This document shows, piece by piece, positions 43,948 to 52,155 of a stretch of DNA of 64,000 nucleotides. The stretch comes from CAZMRF01 sp964568735. GTDB lineage: Bacteria > Acidobacteriota > Polarisedimenticolia > JACPZX01. Position numbers and translations under genes: made by a program. The number at the start of each line of letters is the position of its first letter. Position 1 is the first letter of the stretch. The notes under the pieces are model-generated. The model did no database searches. It saw only the letters and a program-made list of their open reading frames with translations, and had not been told where the DNA came from. The stretch lies in assembly GCA_964568735.1 (NCBI GenBank), contig CAZMRF010000004.1, positions 61,320-125,319 of the forward strand. The letters are read 5' to 3'.

Positions 43948-45012
43948 TCAGGAAGGCGGCGGGACCTTGAAGTCCTTCTCCCGGACCAGGACGGGCCCCT
44001 TGTCCATGAGGCGGATCCAGTAGAGGCCCGCGGGGACGGCATTGTACCTGAGAAGCTCCGGGAGCGGCTCGTTGAAGGCCAGCTTCATGTAGTGCCAGGG
44101 CATGTTCGAGCCGGCGGCGGCGAAGAAGTTCGAGGTCGTGAAGAAGCGCGCGATGTTGATCTCGGTGACGCAGGGCTCCCCGGCTGCGTTCTCCTTCATG
44201 TCCACGCAGTAGACGCCGCTCGGCTCGGGATCGATCGCCTGCACGGCCTTCGTCCCGGCCTCGTTGACGTCCTTGCGGTGCACGGTGCGCGCGACCGAGG
44301 GTGAGGAGGACTGGCCGCTCGGAAAGAGGTTGCCGAAGACGTACTCGAGCCGCTCGCGGGCCATCGAGGTGACGATCCTCCCCTCGTGCCAGAGGCTCTG
44401 GAAGGCGAACTCCCGTCCGGGCAGGAACTCCGAAACCATGAAGTCGGAGGTCTCCAGCCGTCCCGTGCTCCTCCAGTAATGGATCCACTCGCGCGCGTGG
44501 CGGCCGCTGCGGACGGGGAGCGCCGCCTTGGAGCCGGCCCCCCGGATGGCGCGCAGCCAGGCCACCTCGGCGCGCCCCATCAGCTTTGGGAGAATTTCGT
44601 CGATCTCCTCGAGGGTCTGGATCCGGTGCGAGCGGGGCACCCTGACCCCGGCCTCGTGGAGCTTCTCGTTGGTCTCCATCTTGTCGTGGCAGGCGACGAT
44701 GACGTTGTGGGAGGGCATGAAGATGCGCGCGGGGATCTTGTCGCGGTACCTGGAGATGACGGCCAGCTCCATGTCGGGCTGGGCGTAGACGAAGCCGATC
44801 CTCTCACGCTCGATGAGGCGGCACAGCTCGTCGAGGTAGCCGGGATGCGTGCAGAGGGGGAGCTGGTAGGCCGCGTCGACGGCCGGCAGCTCGAGGTGCC
44901 AGGCGTTGATGTCGGAGCCGGCGATCCAGATCGGCTCCTCCGCCATCCTCAGCGACGCGATGAAGTTGATGCCGGCCGTCCCGCCGGCGCCCGTGACGAG
45001 AATGCGCTTCAT
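43948..45012 (-). CDS. ATP-grasp enzyme (CarB-like ligase)
   Basis: The 354-residue protein begins MKRILVTGAGGTAG and shows the ATP-grasp layout: an N-terminal Rossmann-like part, ATP-binding middle (PRSHRIQTLEEIDEIL, MVSEFLPGREFAFQSLWHEG) and the metal-binding end (CVTEINIARFFTTSNFF). This is the carbamoyl-phosphate-synthase-like/carboxylate-amine ligase group, which activates a carboxylate with ATP and joins it to an amine or similar group. It is the first gene of the six-gene operon, so the product may carry an amide-linked group on the glycan. The ATG at 45012 follows a weak GGGTCC site; the divergent glycosyltransferase starts 85 bp away. Confidence 0.82.
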   Translation of the reverse strand: MKRILVTGAGGTAGINFIASLRMAEEPIWIAGSDINAWHLELPAVDAAYQLPLCTHPGYLDELCRLIERERIGFVYAQPDMELAVISRYRDKIPARIFMPSHNVIVACHDKMETNEKLHEAGVRVPRSHRIQTLEEIDEILPKLMGRAEVAWLRAIRGAGSKAALPVRSGRHAREWIHYWRSTGRLETSDFMVSEFLPGREFAFQSLWHEGRIVTSMARERLEYVFGNLFPSGQSSSPSVARTVHRKDVNEAGTKAVQAIDPEPSGVYCVDMKENAAGEPCVTEINIARFFTTSNFFAAAGSNMPWHYMKLAFNEPLPELLRYNAVPAGLYWIRLMDKGPVLVREKDFKVPPPS

Positions 45013-45096
45013 AGGACCCGGAGGAGTATGAGGTCCTCCCCCGGCGAAGTCCAGACACTTGATGCGGCGCCTCGTCTCGCGCAAGATCGCGGCGAC

Positions 45097-46365
45097 GTGA
45101 GCGAATCAAAGGGCCTCCGCTCGATCGGGATCCTCCACCCCACGTTCGAGTCGTGGGGCGGGGCGGAGTGGTTCATCCACCAGTGCCTCGGGGCCTTCGC
45201 CCGGCGTGGGCTCCGCGACGCGACCGTCTACACGCACCGGTGGTCGCCCCCGCCGGGGGAGAGCGCCGGCTACCACGTCGTCGAGCACAGGCGCGGTGGC
45301 GTGCACTCGGCTCCCTGGGACTGGGAGCGGATTGCGCGGGAGCAGGCTCACCTCTGGCGACAGCACTCCGTGCTCTTCGTCCACAACTGGCCGGCCACGC
45401 ACTGGTACCAGGTGGCGGCAGGCCGCTTCGACGTGCCCCCGGCCGTGTGGTACTGCCATGAGCCCCCGGCGGCCCTCCATGGAGCGGGCACCGGCCGGGA
45501 GAGTGAGGCGGGGTGGGCCGACCCGGCGGGGATCCTCGCAGCACTCCGCTTCTACGGCGTGCGCACTCCCTGGCGCGCCTTGAGCCGGCTCAGGCTCCGG
45601 AGGGCGATCCTCTCCTACGGAGAGGGCAGCTGGCTCGACGACTTGAGGCGTCGCGAGAGGATTGCGCTGGGCGCGATCCCGCGCATCCTCGCCAACAGCC
45701 GCTACACCGCGGCTCAGGTCCGCACGCTGTACGACCGGGAGGCCGAGGTCGTCTATCCCGTCCCGGCTGACCTCGCGTCTCTCTCACCGGCCGGGCGACA
45801 GATCAAGGAGCCGGAGATCCTCTTCGTGGCACGGCTTACTGAAGCGAAGCGCCCGCATGTGCTCCTCTCCGCCTGGCAGCAGGCCGTGGAATCCGAAACG
45901 GGACTCGCCGGCTACAGGCTGGTGATCGTGGGCGACGGCCCCCTGCGCGGGGCCATCGAGGAGCGGATCCGGAGGCAGGAGCTCGGCGCGACCGTGGAGC
46001 TGCTGAGGGACCTGCCGCGCCCGGAGCTGATCCGGCGCTACCGCCGGGCGGTGCTCACGATCCACCTCGGGCTCGGTGAGCCCTTCGGCCTCGTGCCGCT
46101 GGAATCGATGGCCGCGGGGACGGCGGTCCTCGCGGAAGGGGGAGGCGGTGCCCGCGAGACGATCCTGGACGGAGTCACCGGCTGGGCCGTCGATGGGCTC
46201 GACGAATCGACGCTCGCCGACTGGCTCGCCCGCGTTCCGAGAATGAGGGAGCAGCTCGAGGATCTGGGCCGGAGGGCGGCCGTCCACGCGGCCGAGAGAT
46301 TCCGCCCGGCGGCATCGCTCGATCGCCTGGTCGCCGTCCTCACCGAGGCGGCCGCGTCGAGGTGA
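45097..46365 (+). CDS. Family-4-like glycosyltransferase
   Basis: The 422-residue protein starts at GTG 45097 (MSESKGLRSIGILHPTFE). It has SWGGAEWFIHQCLGAFARRG in the acceptor half and, in the donor half, ILFVARLTEAKRPHVLLSAW, VIVGDGPLRGAIEERIR, LLRDLPRPELIRRYRRA and EPFGLVPLESMAAGTAVLAEGGGGARE, which together define a GT1 domain. The last motif holds the E-x7-E pair. It is divergent from the glycan operon and probably belongs to the same pathway. The frame is open far upstream on the plus strand but overlaps the ATP-grasp gene, so the late start is the real one. Confidence 0.88.
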   Translation: MSESKGLRSIGILHPTFESWGGAEWFIHQCLGAFARRGLRDATVYTHRWSPPPGESAGYHVVEHRRGGVHSAPWDWERIAREQAHLWRQHSVLFVHNWPATHWYQVAAGRFDVPPAVWYCHEPPAALHGAGTGRESEAGWADPAGILAALRFYGVRTPWRALSRLRLRRAILSYGEGSWLDDLRRRERIALGAIPRILANSRYTAAQVRTLYDREAEVVYPVPADLASLSPAGRQIKEPEILFVARLTEAKRPHVLLSAWQQAVESETGLAGYRLVIVGDGPLRGAIEERIRRQELGATVELLRDLPRPELIRRYRRAVLTIHLGLGEPFGLVPLESMAAGTAVLAEGGGGARETILDGVTGWAVDGLDESTLADWLARVPRMREQLEDLGRRAAVHAAERFRPAASLDRLVAVLTEAAASR

Positions 46366-46459
46366 CAGGGCCGGACCTCCCATCTCGGGCCAGCCTCTCC
46401 CGGATCTCAGGGGCTCGGCATTCCTTCACCTGCCGGGCCGTGACCGCACGACCGGCGCA

Positions 46460-47662
46460 TCATTGCGAATCGTACCGCTCGAGGAAGTCCTTGATCCTGG
46501 CGCGGGCGATCTGCGTTCCGAAGCCGCCCCAGTTGACGTCGAAGCCGTGGTCGTTGCCGGGCAGCAGGTACATCTCGTGCGGCACGCCGGCCCTGGAAAG
46601 GGCCTGGTCCAGGAGCGTCGCGTGATCGGTGGTGACGAGGCGATCGCTGGTGCCGATGAGCGTGATGGTCGGGGGATCTGTCGCGTCGACGTGACTGAGC
46701 GGGGACAAGGCGTCGTAGCGATCAGGAAACTCATCGGGCGGGCCGCCGATGTACCCCACCATCAGGGGGCGGACGTATCCGGGGCTCCTGCACGTGCGGT
46801 ACAGCAAGGTCATGTCCGTCGGGCCGTAGAAGTTGATGACGCTGCGAATCGCGACCGGCGGGACATCGGTGGAGGGAGGCAGCGCGGGATCGCCCGCGCT
46901 GTAGGCGGCCAGCATGGAGAGATTGCCTCCGGCTGAGCCGCCCATGACACTGATACGCGCGGGGTCGACGTAGTACTCGGCGGCATGGGCGGCGACCCAG
47001 CCCAGCGCGGACTTGACATCGCCGATCTCATCGAGCCAGCGCACGGGCGGCGGCATCCGGTATTCCACGTCGAAGACCTCGTAGCCGAGCTGGTTCAGCC
47101 AGTGGTTCCAATCCGGCAACAGGCTGCGCTTGCCGTGCGTCCACGCTCCGCCATGGATCATCACGATGGCCGGACGCAGGGGGCCTTCGTTGGGCTTGCC
47201 GGTGCTCCAGACATCCAGCTCGAGCTTTGCGCCATCCATGGCCGTCCCGTAGACCACGCTCCGCTCCGGCTGCGGAAGACCCTTGTTCAGGCGCCCCGCG
47301 TTCGCGAGGTAGGCGCCCAGGGATAGCGGCACGTTCAACTGTCGCGCGAGCCTCCACGTGGCGATGGCCGGTGTCAGCGCCATGGCCGCCGTCAGGATCA
47401 CCACGACGCCGAAGACCCACGCGGCCAGCCTCGCCCGGCACCTTCCGGCGACGAATGCCATCACCGCGGCCGCCACCGTGGCCGCTAGCAGATGCAGCGG
47501 GAAGAAAAGAGCCACCGCGCCGAAGAAGCCCGGCCCGTCCCACCGGATCGGGTTCATCATGCAATAGGCCAGCCCCGCCATGAGCACGCCCAGCAGGCAG
47601 GCGACCACGGTCAGCAGCCACCCGAGCGCTCCCGGAGGCTTCCAGCCCTTCTTGTCAGCCAA
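46460..47662 (-). CDS. Membrane alpha/beta hydrolase (BD-FAE/carboxylesterase-like)
   Basis: The 400-residue protein has three N-terminal membrane helices (about 12-35, 45-70 and 82-105) and an alpha/beta hydrolase domain. Motifs: HGGAW oxyanion-hole region (170-174), nucleophile in GGSAGG (241-246, Ser243), an Asp in GTSDRLV and His in GNDHGFD near the C-terminus. The layout matches acetyl-xylan or feruloyl esterase-like and lipase-like esterases. It is on the opposite strand from the flanking glycosyltransferase and could trim acyl groups from glycans (inference). Confidence 0.85.
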   Translation of the reverse strand: MADKKGWKPPGALGWLLTVVACLLGVLMAGLAYCMMNPIRWDGPGFFGAVALFFPLHLLAATVAAAVMAFVAGRCRARLAAWVFGVVVILTAAMALTPAIATWRLARQLNVPLSLGAYLANAGRLNKGLPQPERSVVYGTAMDGAKLELDVWSTGKPNEGPLRPAIVMIHGGAWTHGKRSLLPDWNHWLNQLGYEVFDVEYRMPPPVRWLDEIGDVKSALGWVAAHAAEYYVDPARISVMGGSAGGNLSMLAAYSAGDPALPPSTDVPPVAIRSVINFYGPTDMTLLYRTCRSPGYVRPLMVGYIGGPPDEFPDRYDALSPLSHVDATDPPTITLIGTSDRLVTTDHATLLDQALSRAGVPHEMYLLPGNDHGFDVNWGGFGTQIARARIKDFLERYDSQ

Positions 47663-47733
47663 AGGCCCTCCGCTTTCACGACATCACGTCCCGACTGATG
47701 AAACCGCATCGCGCCCGATTGCCGGCGGAGGCA

Positions 47734-47868
47734 TCACCTCGTGTGATGCTGCTTCATCTGCTCCTCGCTGAGACGCAGGAAACGGGCCGCGTTGTGGCAG
47801 AGGATGTCGCGCGTCTCGTTCTCGCTCAGGAGCGTGATCATACCCTTGAGCTTGGGCGTCGTATTGAT
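47734..47868 (-). pseudogene. C-terminal remnant of an amidohydrolase-like protein
   Basis: A 44-residue frame reads TTPKLKGMITLLSENETRDI, followed by HNAARFLRLSEEQMKQHHTR and a stop. This resembles the C-terminal end of TIM-barrel amidohydrolases (ENxxxILxxNAxRFL). No start codon, metal-binding residues or N-terminal domains precede it: 6 bp upstream is the stop of the CRTAC1-like gene. It is therefore a truncated leftover, perhaps from a rearrangement or from loss of the upstream part of the gene. Confidence 0.6.
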
Positions 47869-47874
47869 GCCCGC

Positions 47875-49666
47875 TCAGGGAGCGAGGGATACCTTCAGGT
47901 ACTGACCTGCCGGGAGGTCCACCATCAGTGTCCGGCCCCCTCCGGGCCAGAGGACCTCGAGCCTCTCCACCCGGGCCGCCCCGCCCAGCCCGAAGTGGAG
48001 CCTGGGGTCGTGGGCCGACAGGTACGACTCGCCGCTCGCGAGGTCTCTCTCCTGCGTGCGTCCCCCCGCCGTGACCCGGACCCGGGTGCCGATCAGCGGG
48101 CCGCGCCCCGGCTGCGCCTCGAGGACGACGCCGAGCCACGAGCCGGCCTTCGAATCGTTGCGCAGAAGCGCGGGAGGCGAGTCCAGGACCGTCACGAGCA
48201 GATCGAGATCACCGTCGTCGTCATAATCTCCGACTGCCAGCCCCCGGGCACTCCGCTTCACGGCGAAGCCCGGTCCAGCCGCGGCCGTGACGTCCGTGAA
48301 GCGGCCGTGCCCGTCATTCTCGAGCAGCAGGCCCTTCTGCTGGTAGGTGAGTCCGGTCTCCGGGTGAGAGTCGATCTGGGGGTAGATGTGGCCGTTCGCG
48401 ATGGCCAGATCGAGGTCTCCGTCGTTGTCGAGGTCGGAAAAGGCCGCGCCCCAGGAAAGGGAGAGGTAGGTGGCGGCGCCCACGCCCGAGGGGCCGCTCA
48501 CGTCCTCGAAGAAGCCGCCTCCCGTTCCCCGGTAGAGGGTGCTGAAGTCCTCGGAGAAGTTGGTCACGAGGATGTCCATGATCCCGTCGCCGTCGGAATC
48601 TCCGACGCTGACTCCCATGCCTGCCTGGGCCGCGCCCTCACCGCTCAGCGCGTTGCCCGCCCACAGTCCCACTTCGCGAAAGCGGCCGCCCCCTTCGTTC
48701 CGGTAGAAGTAGTTTGCGTCCGAGTCGTTCGCGACGTAGAGGTCGGGGCGCCCGTCGTCGTTGAGGTCGGCGGCGCGCACGCCAAAGCCGTACGCCATGC
48801 CCAGATCCGCGAGCCCCGACGCTTCCGTCGCCTCCGTGAAGCGGCCCTTTCCATCCGAGAGAAAGAACCGATCGCGGGCGCCGGGCAGCCCGAACGGCCC
48901 CGAAGCGACCTTCGCGACGCCCTTCCACAAGAGCTGAGGCCGGGCGGCGAGCACCTCCTGGATCGTGCAGTCGACGTAGGCGGCGACGTAGAGATCGAGG
49001 TCGCGGTCTCCGTCGGCATCGAAGAAGGCGGCCCCCGTGTTCCACCCGGCTGCGTCGAGGCCCGCCTTCGCCGCAACGTTCTCGAAGGTGCCGTCACCGC
49101 GGTTCCGGTAGAGGATTAGCGGGCCGAAGGTGGTCACGAGGAGGTCGGGCCATCCGTCGTCGTCGTAGTCCGCGACCGCGACACCGCCGCCCCAGTGCCC
49201 CTCGCCGCCCACCCCGGCGGAGGCCGTGACGTCCTCGAAGGTGCCGTCGCCGCGGTTCCGGTAGAGGGCGTTCACCCCGCGCTCGACGACGAGGCTGCCC
49301 TCGACCCGCCAGCCGTTGACGACATAGGCGTCGATGTCGCCGTCCCGGTCGTAGTCGATCCAGGCGGCACCGGTGCCAGACGAGTCGAGGAGATGATCCT
49401 TGCCGGGACGGCCCGAATCGATCACACGTGTCATGNNNNNNNNNNGCTGAGGCTGCCACGTCGACGAATTGAAAACGCGCGGGCCCTGGAATCTCCGCGC
49501 GCGCCGGATCAGGGGAGGGAGTGGAGGGCGCCCCTTCTGCTCCGGGCTCCAGCGCCGCGACGGCGGAGGCGCCCCGGGCCGATGGGTCCGGCTCTGGAGC
49601 GCCTGCGCCGGCGGGATGCGTCGCGAGCAGCGCCGCCGCGATCAGGGCGGCAGCAGCATGCTTCAG
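47875..49666 (-). CDS. CRTAC1-type FG-GAP/ASPIC_UnbV secreted protein, interrupted by an assembly gap
   Basis: The C-terminal 519 residues hold many FG-GAP/VCBS repeats (DYDRDGDIDAYVVNG, FDADGDRDLDLYVAAY, DLNDDGRPDLYVAND, DLDNDGDLDLAIANG, DYDDDGDLDLLVTV) with calcium-binding DxDxDG loops, then an ASPIC_UnbV domain (QPGRGPLIGTRVRVTAGGRTQ). This is a predicted calcium-dependent propeller of the CRTAC1 family. The upstream 220 bp to 49666 encodes a signal peptide (HAAAALIAAALLATHPAGA), a spacer and FQFVDVAAS, just as expected before the repeat region. Ten N (49436-49445) hide the link, so the true length and frame there are unknown. The start is a CTG at 49666, or an ATG at 49717; both overlap the end of the next gene. 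Confidence 0.75.
49436..49445. other. Assembly gap (10 N)
   Basis: Ten N mark a scaffold join; the real gap length is unknown. It lies inside the CRTAC1-like gene. Confidence 0.99.
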
Positions 49667-50232
49667 GGCTTCGCCTCCGACATCAAGTTGCTGTACTGGG
49701 TGGAGACCTTCTTCCATGCGGCATCGAGGGCCGTCGCGTCCGGAGCGGCCGCCATCCGGCCGATCTCGCCCGCGGCATCCAGGAAGATCTTCCTGGCCGC
49801 CTTCGTCACGATCACGAAGCCCTCGTCGTAGATCCCCGGGGTCTCGGCCATGGCATGATGATGGTGGCCGCCTTCGAGGAGCCTCTTGCGAATCGCGGCC
49901 ACAGCCGCGTCACCCTCGTTGCCGAGCTGGGAGACGAGGTCGGCGAGCGTCTCGATCGGCGCCTTGTCCTTCCCGCCCGCGCGGACCTTCGCCATCGCGT
50001 CGTGGAATGTCCCCTCCGCGTGAGCGTAGGTCACGGCGAGGATCGAGTTGACCATGTTCCACTCGGTTTTCTTGAGATCCAGGATCCCGTCGGCCAGGCT
50101 GCTGTAGGCCTGGACCATCTCCTTGGGCGTCGAGGCGGGACGGCCCATCGAGCCATGCTCCGGCGCGGCGGTGGCCGCCCCGGTCGCCGAGAGGAGGAGG
50201 ATGACGAGCGCCGCGATCATCGGTCTTTGCAT
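49663..50232 (-). CDS. Secreted helical protein of unknown function
   Basis: The 189-residue protein starts at ATG 50232 (GGGAG eight bases upstream) with a signal peptide (MIAALVILLLSATGAATAAP). The mature part is mostly helical, with a conserved-looking EWNMVNSILAVTYAHAEGTF, a histidine cluster (GGHHHHAMAE) and GFVIVTKAARKIFLDAAGEI. The histidine run may bind metal, but I recognise no named domain. Its stop overlaps the proposed CTG start of the CRTAC1-like gene, suggesting one transcript. Confidence 0.7.
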   Translation of the reverse strand: MQRPMIAALVILLLSATGAATAAPEHGSMGRPASTPKEMVQAYSSLADGILDLKKTEWNMVNSILAVTYAHAEGTFHDAMAKVRAGGKDKAPIETLADLVSQLGNEGDAAVAAIRKRLLEGGHHHHAMAETPGIYDEGFVIVTKAARKIFLDAAGEIGRMAAAPDATALDAAWKKVSTQYSNLMSEAKP

Positions 50233-50455
50233 TCGTTGACTCCCAGAGATTGGGCGCACCATGCGCGCGATGGAACAACTCGAGCAACAGTCGTGCCGGG
50301 CCGCCCGCTCTCTCGGACCCCCGTAGCCGGGCCGATCCAAGCCGTCAGCGCCCGCCGCACTCTATCTCCCCGTGGGGCAGACGCCGCAGGTGCGCGTCAT
50401 GGCGCACTCACCAACGCTTCCCGGACAGGCCTCACCAACGGAAGAGGCACTGCGA

Positions 50456-51034
50456 TCAGGGCTTTTTCGAGACACCCAGATCGGCCAGTCGCGTCGCGAC
50501 GTCTCCACCCGCCGTCATGGGCTTCACCTCGCGGTCGATGAGGAGGATCTTGCCGTCCTTGCCAATGTAGATGGTGTGCCGGGAGCAGTACTCCTTGCCG
50601 GCTGTCAGGACGCCATAGGCGCGGGCGACGTCCCTGCCAGGATCGCTCAGGATCGGGTAGTCCAGCCCGAGGGATTCCGCGAACTTCTTGTTCGTCTCGG
50701 CGTCGTCGTTGCTCGCCGCGAAGTAGGCCACGTCGAACTTCCTCAGGGCCTCGCCGCTCTCACGGAGCGACTTGCATTCGGCGGTTCATCCACCGGTGAA
50801 GGCCTTGGGAAACCAGGCCAAGACGACCGCCTGCTTCCCCTTGAACTGGTCGAGCGTGTAGGTCTTCCCGTCGCTCCCGGCCAGCGAGAAGGGTGGCGCG
50901 GGATCCCCGGGCTTCAGCTCTTGCACCATGGTCTTTTCCTCCTCGGCCGCCGAGGCGCCGGCGGCCTGGAAGGGGATCGTCACCAGGCCTGCAGCCAGGA
51001 ATGCGGCCGCCGCCAGACTCTTCCCTCGTCTCAT
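50456..51034 (-). CDS. Peroxiredoxin selenoprotein with in-frame UGA at the catalytic position
   Basis: Read through one UGA (50786-50788), the frame encodes 192 residues: a signal peptide (RGKSLAAAAFLAAGLVTIPF), the peroxiredoxin N-terminal part (LKPGDPAPPFSLAGSDGKTY, then VVLAWFPKAFTGG), U83, then TAECKSLRESGEALRKFDV, and the C-terminal Prx core (YPILSDPGRDVARAYGVL, HTIYIGKDGKILLIDREVKP). Prx proteins of this type read FPKAFT.GCTAECKSL, so UGA sits exactly at the peroxidatic Cys and U83-x3-C87 keeps a possible resolving Cys. The frame does not shift across the codon and conservation continues after it. A 7-bp hairpin with a CGUGA loop starts 15 nt after the UGA (see the bSECIS entry). A simple nonsense mutation at just this codon is the alternative. 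The start at 51034 has GGAGG upstream. Confidence 0.85.
50753..50771 (-). promoter_or_regulatory. Candidate bacterial SECIS element of the peroxiredoxin
   Basis: Counted from the base after the UGA, nucleotides 15-21 pair with 27-33 (GUCGCUC/GAGCGGC, one G-U pair) around a 5-nt loop CGUGA, so a G is among the first two loop bases and the loop lies 21 nt after the codon. These fit published rules for bacterial SECIS: upper stem, loop of 3-14 nt, G in loop position 1 or 2, and 16-37 nt between UGA and loop. Confidence 0.7.
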
Positions 51035-51126
51035 TGCGTGTCCCTCCAGTTCCAGTCGCTTCTGGTGCTCCATCACATCACGCTCTGTCCATCCAGCAAT
51101 AGGCCCCATTCTACCCCTCGCCGGCC

Positions 51127-52047
51127 TCAGAAGATGCGCTTTCCCAGGGCGCTGAGGATCAACTCGGCTCCCAGCTCCGCCGTTCTGTTCTTCACGTCGA
51201 AGACCGGGTTGATCTCCACCATGTCCATCGCGAGGATGCGGCCGGAATCGGCGAGCAGCTCCAGGCTGAGATGCGCCTCGCGGTAGGAGAGGCCCCCCCG
51301 CTTGGGCGTGCCGACGCCGGGGGCCACCTCGGGATCGCAGGCGTCGATGTCGAAGCTGACGTGGATCCCCGCGGTGCCCTTCCCCGTGACGGCGAGCGCC
51401 TCTTCCATGACGGCGGCCGCGCCGCGCCTGTCGATGTCCATCATCGTGAAGACGCGCACGCCGCTGCCCTGGATGAGCGCCTTCTCCCGCTCGTCGAGGT
51501 CACGGATCCCGATGAGCGCGCAGCGCGTGGGGTCGACCTTCCCCTTGAAGCCTCCGATGGAGGCGAGGCGGGGATCGCCCATGCCGAGGACGTGCGCGAG
51601 GGGCATGCCGTGGACATTGCCGGTCCCGCTCGACTCCGGCGTGTTCATGTCGCCGTGGGCGTCGATCCAGACGAGGCCGATGGCCTCGCCGCGCGTGCGA
51701 TGGAAGTGGGCCGTCGCCGCGATGGAGCCCATGGCCAGCGAGTGATCGCCTCCGAGGACGACCGGAAAGCTCCCCCGCGCCAGGACGTCGAGCGCGCGGT
51801 CGTGCAGCTCCTCGCAGACCTGGGCGATCTCCTCGGCGAACTTGCGGCTATCGTCCCCCACGCCGCAGGACTCGGGGATGGGCACCGCCACGTCGCCCGT
51901 GTCCTCCACCTCGCGGCCCAGCTCGCGGATTCTCTCGGCCAGCCGCGTGACGCGCAGGGCGCTGGGGCCCATGTCCACGCCACGCCGGCTGGCGCCGAGG
52001 TCCATGGGCACCCCGATGATCGAGACCTTGCGGGACATGGGGGTCAT
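51127..52047 (-). CDS. rocF: Arginase
   Basis: The 306-residue protein has all ureohydrolase signatures: GGDHS (99-103), DAHGDMN (129-135) and SFDIDACDP (231-239), with the His and Asp ligands of the binuclear manganese site, plus the typical C-terminal EINPVFD. It hydrolyses arginine to ornithine and urea in the cytoplasm. The NVHGMPLAHVLG block fits arginase rather than agmatinase. The start may be ATG 52047 or ATG 52038 nine bases later; neither has a strong ribosome site. Nearby permeases suggest use of arginine as carbon or nitrogen source (inference). Confidence 0.92.
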   Translation of the reverse strand: MTPMSRKVSIIGVPMDLGASRRGVDMGPSALRVTRLAERIRELGREVEDTGDVAVPIPESCGVGDDSRKFAEEIAQVCEELHDRALDVLARGSFPVVLGGDHSLAMGSIAATAHFHRTRGEAIGLVWIDAHGDMNTPESSGTGNVHGMPLAHVLGMGDPRLASIGGFKGKVDPTRCALIGIRDLDEREKALIQGSGVRVFTMMDIDRRGAAAVMEEALAVTGKGTAGIHVSFDIDACDPEVAPGVGTPKRGGLSYREAHLSLELLADSGRILAMDMVEINPVFDVKNRTAELGAELILSALGKRIF

Positions 52048-52155
52048 TCTACAGGAGAGACCACGGTTCGGAGTGCCTTCGCGCGCGGTGCTCGACGCAC
52101 CAGGGATCCCGTCGTGATCCCGAATCGTGGTCCGCCATTCAGCCCGAGCCGCGCC

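Noticed and set aside
50456..50731. Separate 91-residue gene starting MAYFAASND
   Set aside because: It is the second half of the peroxiredoxin; it has no ribosome binding site, lacks the N-terminal Prx domain and is in frame with the first half across the UGA.
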